Source: Aphelocoma coerulescens (taxonomy: Eukaryota > Chordata > Aves > Passeriformes > Corvidae). Taken from it: a stretch of 64,000 nt of DNA. Below the pieces are notes generated by a model. It ran no database searches. It saw only the letters and a program-made list of their open reading frames with translations, and had not been told where the DNA came from. The stretch spans positions 53,349,109 through 53,413,108 of the forward strand of contig NW_027184085.1 in assembly GCF_041296385.1 (NCBI RefSeq), given 5' to 3'. Positions within the stretch are counted from its first letter, which is position 1. Every line of letters starts with the position of its first letter. The translations under genes were made by a program, and so were the position numbers. Below are positions 57,401 to 64,000 of the stretch, piece by piece.

Positions 57401-60400
57401 TACTCATACTGGCTTTTTTGTTGCATGCTTTTGACAAACACAAACATGACAATTAAAATCTTTATTTGACAACAACAACAAAAAAGCAAAATTTGAAAAA
57501 AGAATACTAAAATTTTTCTTGCTCATTACCACATATTCACATACAGACTCAGGTGAGCACACAGGACAATCTTAGATATCATGTGCCTATGGATAGCTGG
57601 AATTCATGGAATTCTTATATCAATGAATTACAATTTTGTTTGTTTAGTGAAAAGTTGGGTGTCCCATTTGACACTTCATGTCTTGGATATACATTTAAGA
57701 ATTCGATCCAGTTAATACGCACTTAAGCTTTTATCCAGTAAAAATCTCCCTGGATCGTGTGGATTGACAAAGCTGATGACACTGTCCCAAAATTGGCTCT
57801 GAAGTGACAGTGGGCAGCTGTTACGCAACTCAGTGCTGAAAGCTGATCTGGTTTCATCTGCAGGCAGCCATGGAATTGCCTGCTCTCCAAACATTTCAGC
57901 AGAAAGAAAGAGGGATCCTAGCCAAAGGAAATGAGAAAGTGATAGGCATAAAAAGTAGAATCAGCTCAAATGCCACAGAAGGTGATGGAATAAGGCTAAA
58001 CACAGGCACAGCTTTGCTCTCATAAGAGGCTTAGCGCTGTCTTCCCAGGGCTAGCTTTCACACAAGGGACCATTTTGGCTCACTCTAAAGAAGAAATGAA
58101 GTGTTTAAAGGCATTTCAGGAATACCAGAACAAATTCAGTGCTAACATGACAGGGGAAATAGCTACCACCAGCAAAACATTTGCTCTGCTAGCACAGTCA
58201 TACTGCTGAATTTCATTCCTTTTCTCTAAGTACATTTGAGACACACTCCAGAAATAAAAATTTCAGGGGAAGACAGAGAAATTATCTCAACACCCCTCCA
58301 ACAAGTCTCCTAGGAAAGAATAAGAAGTAGTGGAAGTTAAATGCTGGGTTCTGCAGCACCAATGGTAACAGGCACTAGAAATGCAGCTGCAACCATGGAG
58401 GTAAACTTAGCTCAGCTCCATCTAGCAATAGCCTATTTCCAAACTCAGGGCTAAATATATGATGATGAGAGAAATTGCTACAGCACACTCCTCTGACAGG
58501 ACACCAGCTCCTGTCTCAGGTGATTACCAGTTGTGAGAATAGGCATCATCCAAAGAGGGAGCATAATACATGTCTTTTTCCCCCCACCCAAAGAGTAGGG
58601 AAGGGATTTAATTTCTCCTGAAGTTATAATGTTATAATGGTTTTATCCACTAATCAGGGAGAGTAATATCCTGGTCGTCTGAGGTTATTAGTAAAATTTC
58701 CATTAAATTTAACAGGATAAGGACAGAGCCTTTGATCACAGGGGATGAATCTGTCGAATAAACGTTGCTGAAGAATTTTTTATCCAGTCTTTGTCCCCCT
58801 GACTGATTATATGTTTTGCAGGTAGCACCTGAATAGGAAATGTGGAAAAGATCCTGACAGATCTTTTCTGTCAGGGTTGCAGATGCAGAGTCTCCATGAA
58901 TGCTAAAACACCACTAGAAGCTTTATTTGCTGAAAACAGCAACCTTGCAAAAAGCCATGGGATAACATGGCAACTGGTGGTTCCCTTTGGCAGATTAGGG
59001 TGGGATTTAGGGCAGGAATTCACAATAGGAAAACCAATGCCCTTACTAGAGAGAGAGGATCATACTCTGTAGTTTAAGCCCAAGGACTCCATGCTTCGTG
59101 GGCTGTTCCCAGTGTGCTTAACAGAATACTGCGTTATCCCTGAGGACAGCCTTGCCTCTGAAGGGAGCTAGGAGTATAGAAGAAACCGATTGTAACACCT
59201 GGGACCCAGGGCTGGGACTACCTAGGAATCAATGACACATATTTGGTGAGAAAATCAAAACTGCACAGTCAGGTACAACATGCTGTTTGTTCCTGCTGGG
59301 TCTGAGCAAGCTTCTGCAAGGAAACATGTAGCATGGTGGGTTCTGGTCATTTGGTGCTCAGATGTAGCTCATCCACAAGACTTTGCCTTAGCCTCATGAT
59401 TCCATAAAGAATTTCTGCTTTGGAAAATCATCAGCAGATACCAGGTCAGCTTCAGAAGCCAGAGAGACTTGCAGGTGGGCCCATGCCCAAGTACCCCATC
59501 TGTTAATACACCAAAGCACAAAGGACACTTGAGTTTACACCCTGGGGGCTCTTACACACAGTATCCTTAGAAACCACACAATATTCTTGGAAACAGATAT
59601 TTAACAGTGAATAAGAGTACCAAAAAAATCACCACCTGATAGTTTCAAAAGGAATGACAACTGCAGCTCATCCAGTTGCATCCAGCAGTTGACATGAGCA
59701 TCCTGGTAGACAAAATTATTTTCCTGGCAGGCTGAGCTCTGCCAAGGGAGCAGCACACCAGGTAGGAGTCAGCAGAGCAGTGCCAGTGACCTCAGGAAGC
59801 CACCATGAAATGTTCAGAGGACCAGCCAGAAAAGGACAGCAGTACAAATTTCATCGATGTGACACCGGCTACTCCTCAGAAAAAAATCTCTGGAAGCCCC
59901 CTGCTTAATAGGGTCCTTGGAGGCTTTTGGCAGTAATAAATACAAGCGGATAGCTCTGAGCCAGTATTCACCTTTGAGGAGTCCGGCCCTGTGAGTCAAG
60001 AGCACATTCTGTCACACAGCTCTGGCAGAAGCATCTGCTGGGGGAAGTGCACAGTGTGCATTCCAGAGGCAATTGCATTCAATCCTTGCTGCCTTCTGGC
60101 TGTCAGCACTCAGCTTCAACAGAGCTGCTGGGCACTGTAGCTACCCTATGTTCCATGGTGCCTTCACTCTCAGGAAGTGGGTCACCAGCATCCCAGCATT
60201 CAGCCATGGGGGAAATCATCAACAGCCTGAAGGATTAGGAGGCAGAGGGCAGATAGCTACAGCAAATTAAGTCAGACTTGATATTCAGTGTAGCTGCTTC
60301 CATCCAAAAAGGGTCAGACAGAACTGGGAAGGAAGTGTTTACACACCGCCAGCCTGCAACAAGGGATAAAAATCATAATGTGTGTAGCCTCTACAGCATA

Positions 60401-61869
60401 GCTCTGTTGCCAAGAAACAGGGGAAATATTCCAAATTCTGGTCACATACAATTTCTGGGAGTGGGGGAGAGTGAAGCAAGAATTACAAACAATTAGGTGC
60501 TGAGAAATGCAAAGTGATAATCCCACTAATGTTTTTAGTTTTCACTTCCTATATGTTAGCCTAGACAAGAATCTAGGGATTTTACTTTGGGACAGCAGTT
60601 TAGAAAGAAAAGTGTAGAAACACTCCTCTTCATCAACAATGATATCTGTGTGCCTCTGAGCAGGTGGCTCTGAGCAGATGATTTGTAGGGAGGCATTCCC
60701 AGTTAAAGCAATTTCTCCAATGAAATTATGTATCCAAATCCAAAAGACAATTGTAACCAAACTCAGAAGCAAAATTAATCCCCGAGGCTTAAAACCTAAG
60801 TTTCTGATGGTGTTTGAAAACAGGGAACTGATTAGTATCCCACTAGGGGAAAAGAAAGTGTATTAGATTTCAAATATTAATTTCAAAAAGAGCTTCCCAG
60901 TTAAGTGAAGTGATAACAAAAAACCTGATCTCAATCATGTGGAGAACTGTACCCTGCTGAAAATTATGCAGAGTATTTAGTTGCTGCTGTGGCACCACCC
61001 TATTCCCCTGGCAAGGCCTTTCAGCTCATGTTCTTTGCTCTCCTTCCCTGTCCAGCGCCCCAGTGTTCTTTCCAAGCTGTGCAATCATATGCCATGTAAG
61101 GTCCAACTTGCCATCTTTGCTGTCATCCACTCACTCTTAATTTGGAGTCAAATATTCACCCTCACAACTGTAATTTTTAAAGATGAGACACTGCAGAGAC
61201 AGTAAGGGAAGGTAAAATCCTCCTGCACATTTTCCCATTAGGACAGACTGTGTGGAGAAAACCAAGTTGCTTCTGGGTTCATTTTCAGGCCATGTCTCTG
61301 CTTTGGTCCAGACTACATCTGGCACTCCTGCATGTTCCTAAAGACAAACCATGTTTTTGCAGTTGTTAGGTAGGGTCAAGCTTAATGTCTGAAAGTTAAG
61401 GCAGAAAGGAAAGACACTCCTTCCTGCCATTTGAGGGATGTAGGGCCCTTTTCTGATTCTCTTGGGCTTTGTGGGAGATCCTGTGAAAGCCTTGGAGTTG
61501 CACATGTATCAATGTTTTTCACAGTCATAGATGCAGGGATCCTTGGGCTAGCAGGAAGTTTGGTTCCTCAGTCTTCACTGAGATACTGAAACAGACAACA
61601 CTGATAATGGGGTGCACTTAGCACTCTTGGTGCTCAGTCTGCAAGCACCTCAAATTACTCTGATGGGAAAATCACATACAGGGGCATTAATCAATCAGCT
61701 CCTAAGAACCAGCACTTCCAAGGTCACCTTCAGTTTTCAAAACTTTTGGACTTAGGTTAAGGTAAAATCTGAAAAAAATGACATGACAAAATATCAGAAG
61801 GAAGCATATGTTTTGCATTGATAAAATTAGTGCACTCTTTGGCAAAATTGTCCTGACTTTTGGTGGCTG
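54441..61869. other. No gene recognised; 7.4 kb non-coding DNA
   Basis: No frame above 98 codons and no clear repeat seen. Small exons of an unknown gene cannot be excluded. Confidence 0.5.
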
Positions 61870-62246
61870 GGTGTAGGGTATGCCCAGCCACTGCCCTGGA
61901 GGGACGTCTGCTGAGATAAGGAGGTTGCTCAATCTCCCAGCAGAATTTCCCTGGAAAGGCAGCCACTTTGCAGTTACAGCGAGAAGACAAACCCAGAATC
62001 CTCTGGGAGACCCTATGCAGATCCTTTGTAACCCATTGGCCTTTACCCTCTGACACCCACCCCCTGTATCCCTATAAGAGCTAGCCCCCTGCCCCTGCAA
62101 GGGCAGAGAGATGCTTGTCCCTGGCCTCCCTTTGCGAGGTACAGACCAATAAAGCTGCCTTCATGTGGAACAGCTACACGGGCCTCTCGTCTCTCTCCCT
62201 GGTCTGGCCTGGAGGTGCCCTGCAGAGCTGAGCTGGAATCAGGAGC
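61870..62246 (+). mobile_element. LTR-like element with TATA box and poly(A) signal
   Basis: About 375 bp with a GC-richer composition than its surroundings. It has TATAAGAGC at about 62,071, then about 70 nt to AATAAAGCTGCC at about 62,147, then a C/T-rich U5-like tail ('gtctctctccctggtctgg'). This U3-TATA-R-poly(A)-U5 order is typical of an LTR. Exact ends and TSD could not be fixed. A host promoter is less likely because of the very close poly(A) signal. Confidence 0.5.
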
Positions 62247-64000
62247 TGACAATCACTAATGAGCTGACAGCTCCTGCATGGGCCCTCCTGGCCAGCAGCT
62301 GAGGGAAGACACCAGGCCTTGGGAAGACAATCTCTTTTGGGACCATCTCTCCAGACCGGTCACAGCTTCCTCAGTCAGAGCCACTGACCCCACACCAGCT
62401 GCCATAGCTGGGAACTCAAAATGTGTATTCAAGTTTCTGCTGTTTGCCACACAAATTAATCTAATGAGTTGCCTGTGAAATAAACCATTAGAAAAGCCCT
62501 TGTTAAATTGTATCAAAGTAAATGGTTATCTAAAATAGATGCCACAGGGAGGTTCTTAATTAGTCTGTTGTCAGCTGGGACTCGAAATGCTTGTGGCAGC
62601 ATGAGGCTAATTAATTACTCATCCTGCCACATTGCAGCTTCCTGTCAAAGCACAAGGTACAATTCAAAACACACCAATGGCTGGTTGCTCCTTTTCAGAG
62701 ACCGTGACAGCAGCAGAGGAGGATTCCGGGTTGGCCTGTGCTCACTTTCCATAGGGAGGTGGGTTGAGGGGGTGTCCAAGCTAGGTGACTGTGTCTGGGA
62801 TAAGCTGTCTGTCTAGAGGAGGAGTCTCTGATGTCCATATTCTATTGCTTGAGCTGAACATTGCTTCCTGGATGGAAAATGAAAATGAGTCTTGGGAGGA
62901 GGGCATTTGGAATCAACTGGAAGCCCCAAGGATGTGCTTACCCAAAGGTCTTTATCCTGTGTCAGGGTGACACTGCACAGGTTGTGCCCATCTGCTTGTG
63001 ATGCAGCAGTCAGGGAAGCAGGAAGCACACTGGCTTCTCCTTTAGCAGTGTCTTCACCTACAGGTCTTGGGGCTAGACCTCTGACAGTTGTCCTGCTGTA
63101 ACAGGGCTTCCAGGAGTAAGCCAGCTAAAGAGACAATGCCCACACACCACGGTAACCCAAAATGCTGTCAGAGTCTGAGGAACCCCTTGCATTTTGCAGG
63201 AAGAAGCAAAAAGCAAAAAGTTACAAAATTTCTGCTACCACGTCTTCCCTACCGCAATGCCAATGGAAAATGTGTTCTTTGGTGGAGGTGATTTAAACCA
63301 TTTTGTACACGCTTTGGACAGTATTTCACAGCAACCTGCAGAGCAATAAAGGAACCTGCCACATGGCATTCTTTGTAGGCTGGACATCCCTTGACAGAGG
63401 ACATAGGGCACCTGATGCCTGATGCTGGATGTAGAGATGGAGCCTCAACCAGGGAATGATGGCTTGTGAAGGGCCAGGAACAGTAAACACATTGGGTAAG
63501 TATTCGCTGGGATCCTCTAAACCCAGTATCTCTGGGATGTGGAAAGGAACATCCCTGCTCTAATGAAGCTGCCTCAAGTGGCCTGGCTGTCTCTGCACCA
63601 GGTACACTGCAGGGGAAATAAGGGTGGTAGAGGAACAGGTCTGAGCCTGTGCTCAAAGCTTGGTTTGCACCAACCCCTCATTCCTGTGGGATGGCTGGAG
63701 ACCTTCACGTGCTCTGCTCCTCCTCTGCAACATATGTAGCTATTTTTACAGCATCTTTCCCCCGTTTCTTTAGAGAGACAGGTCTGTTCTACAGAAAGGG
63801 AGTGAAAGGCAGTATTTACACCCACGCTTGCAATCAGAAGCCATTTGATATCCCCTGATATCAGCATGCAAGTTTTTTACCAACTCTAAGCATTGCAAGC
63901 ACTCCAAGTGTACAGCAATAAAAACTTTATTACACCTCTGCATCAAATGCCTTTGAAACACAAGAACACCTTACTGCACTGAAAGGTGTGTAATGCTGGC
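62247..64000. other. No gene recognised to window end
   Basis: Frames up to 135 codons (63,249-63,656, minus) lack recognisable domains. A head-to-head AATAAA/TTTATT pair near 63,919-63,933 could be a poly(A) signal on either strand, but no gene was tied to it. Confidence 0.45.

Overview
The window looks like vertebrate nuclear DNA from a bird, probably a songbird. It has CR1 LINE fragments with the avian (ATTCTATG)n 3' end, several avian-type endogenous retrovirus (ERV) LTR families, and one recognisable host gene, TOPORS (E3 ubiquitin/SUMO ligase), on the minus strand. TOPORS lies in the human 9p block, which corresponds to the avian Z chromosome, so Z linkage is likely but not shown by the sequence. 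There are no prokaryotic genes, operons or CRISPR arrays, and I recognise no tRNA or rRNA gene.

Layout. 1-14,380: non-coding DNA with scattered repeats: an LTR tail at the left edge, a CR1 fragment at 3.6 kb, a truncated GC-rich repeat at 5.1-5.7 kb, a 1,045-bp solo LTR with a perfect 5-bp target-site duplication (TSD) at 6.85-7.9 kb, and further LTRs at 11.1 and 13 kb. 14,380-19,677: TOPORS, with a large terminal coding exon (991 codons from its first Met), a 1.66-kb intron carrying an antisense solo LTR, and a short GC-rich first coding exon in a CpG island. The two exons join in phase to give 1,045 aa. 22.9-25.1 kb: a short, internally rearranged provirus. 25.8-27.1 kb: a 5'-truncated CR1. 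29.8-30.8 kb: a full copy of the GC-rich repeat. 30.8-35.8 kb: AT-rich, no gene seen.

35,855-49,411 is the most interesting region. A nearly identical partial copy of the 5' half of TOPORS exon 2 is split by a plus-strand, betaretrovirus-like provirus (ERV1, 36,711-49,064) with a 6-bp TSD. ERV1 has a Lys-type primer site, gag, a dUTPase-like segment plus protease, RT, RNase H, integrase and an Env with a CX6CC motif, all disrupted. Its env is split by a minus-strand solo LTR (ERV3), which is itself split by a gag-only minus-strand provirus (ERV2). That is four levels of nesting. The TOPORS copy differs from its parent by only about 1%, while the ERV1 LTRs differ from each other by about 6-7%. 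An insertion should not be older than the DNA it sits in, so this calls for gene conversion, an unusual LTR history or an assembly error.

49.4-64 kb: mostly unique-looking non-coding DNA, with one nested pair of repeats at 53.7-54.4 kb and an LTR-like element near 62 kb.

Limits: all alignments were by eye. Small exons of neighbouring genes could be present and missed. Repeat family names were not checked against a library; the letters A to E used here are mine. No defence, metabolic or other new multi-gene system was found. The novelty is structural.
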